This document shows, piece after piece, positions 6,823 through 7,101 of a stretch of DNA of 7,101 bases. The translations under genes and the position numbers were made by a program. Each line of letters starts with the position of its first letter. Position 1 is the first letter of the stretch. The notes beneath the pieces were generated by a model, which was given only the letters and a program-made list of their open reading frames with translations, had not been told where the DNA came from and did no database searches. Origin of the DNA: an uncultured Eubacteriales bacterium (GTDB taxonomy: Bacteria; Bacillota; Clostridia; Oscillospirales; CAG-272); contig CAKSJC010000085.1 in assembly GCA_934462885.1 (NCBI GenBank), positions 1 through 7,101 on the forward strand. Direction: 5' to 3'.

Positions 6823-7052
6823 GACGACAAAAAGCCGCGGTGCCACCCGTGTTCCGTATATAAAAATACGGCTCTTAATTAAAGGCTTAACGCGCCTTAA
6901 ACGTACGGGACTACATTTTCCCCCCGTCCGCGTTATTCTCGCATTTTTTGCAGAAAATTCTCGGAAGTGAAAGCGTTTTGCAGCTTACAGACGGACTTAC
7001 AGCCAATGATCCGTCTTCTCTCGGAAAGCTATTGTAAAGCGCACTCTTCGTC
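6794..7052 (-). promoter_or_regulatory. Phenylalanine-type T-box riboswitch (tRNA-Phe sensor)
   Basis: The conserved T-box AACACGGGTGGCACCGCGG lies at 6835-6853 on the minus strand. The antiterminator forms by pairing GGG (6846-6848) and GCG (6836-6838) with CGTCCC (6821-6826), leaving the TGGC bulge (6842-6845) for the tRNA acceptor end. Stem III is CCGTAT/ATACGG (6854-6871). In Stem I, GAAG (7046-7049) pairs with CTTC (6964-6967) and GCG (7040-7042) with CGC (6973-6975). Between these helices the specifier loop holds AGT on one side and TTTCA on the other, so the specifier is UUC (6969-6971) followed by the usual purine: Phe. The distal arm pairs AGACGGA (7010-7016) with TCCGTCT (6989-6995) around a loop containing GGCTGTAAG, close to the GGUGNRA-type motif. 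Binding of uncharged tRNA-Phe should favour antitermination and expression of pheST. Confidence 0.95.
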
Positions 7053-7095
7053 TCAACGTTTATTTTTACAGCAGTTAACATACTTTCGCAAAGTT

Positions 7096-7101
7096 ATTAT
7101 A
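7096..7101 (-). promoter_or_regulatory. Probable -10 box of the pheST promoter (at the window edge)
   Basis: A perfect TATAAT on the minus strand occupies the last six bases of the window, about 50 bases upstream of T-box Stem I. Transcription would start near 7088-7090. The -35 region is outside the window, so the promoter cannot be confirmed. A small dyad, ACTTT-GCG-AAAGT (7082-7094), lies immediately downstream over the likely start site. Confidence 0.55.

Overview
The window holds ordinary housekeeping genes from what looks like a member of the Bacillota (Firmicutes), most likely class Clostridia. The reasons are a T-box leader in front of pheS, strong AGGA/AAGGG-type ribosome binding sites, AT-rich intergenic DNA, U-tracted intrinsic terminators and Clostridia-like HtpG and PheS sequences. 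Finer placement is not possible from the sequence alone. Every supported gene lies on the minus strand, so the biological reading order runs from high to low coordinates.

Right end (about 6750-7101): a -10 box sits at the window edge, followed by a complete phenylalanine-type T-box riboswitch (Stem I with a UUC specifier, Stem III, antiterminator and terminator). Next come pheS (5734-6747) and pheT (3220-5634), the two subunits of phenylalanyl-tRNA synthetase, separated by 99 AT-rich bases. Uncharged tRNA-Phe would allow readthrough into both genes.

Middle (2432-3219): after a 171-base gap containing an imperfect palindrome comes a small type I phosphoribosyltransferase of the adenine/xanthine group, closed by a strong terminator (2432-2471). 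I see no terminator between pheT and this gene, so it may be read partly from the pheST transcript.

Left (1-2392): a consensus vegetative promoter (TTGACA, 17 bases, TATAAT) drives htpG, a bacterial Hsp90. Its linker between the ATPase and middle domains carries an unusual His/Cys/Asp cluster that could bind metal. Downstream is a 228-base noncoding gap and then the first 55 codons of an unrecognised protein that leaves the window at base 1.

I found no mobile element, CRISPR array, tRNA, rRNA or evidence of a new multi-gene system. The best leads are the HtpG metal-ligand-like linker and the T-box acceptor-bulge base, which does not match the discriminator usually found on tRNA-Phe.
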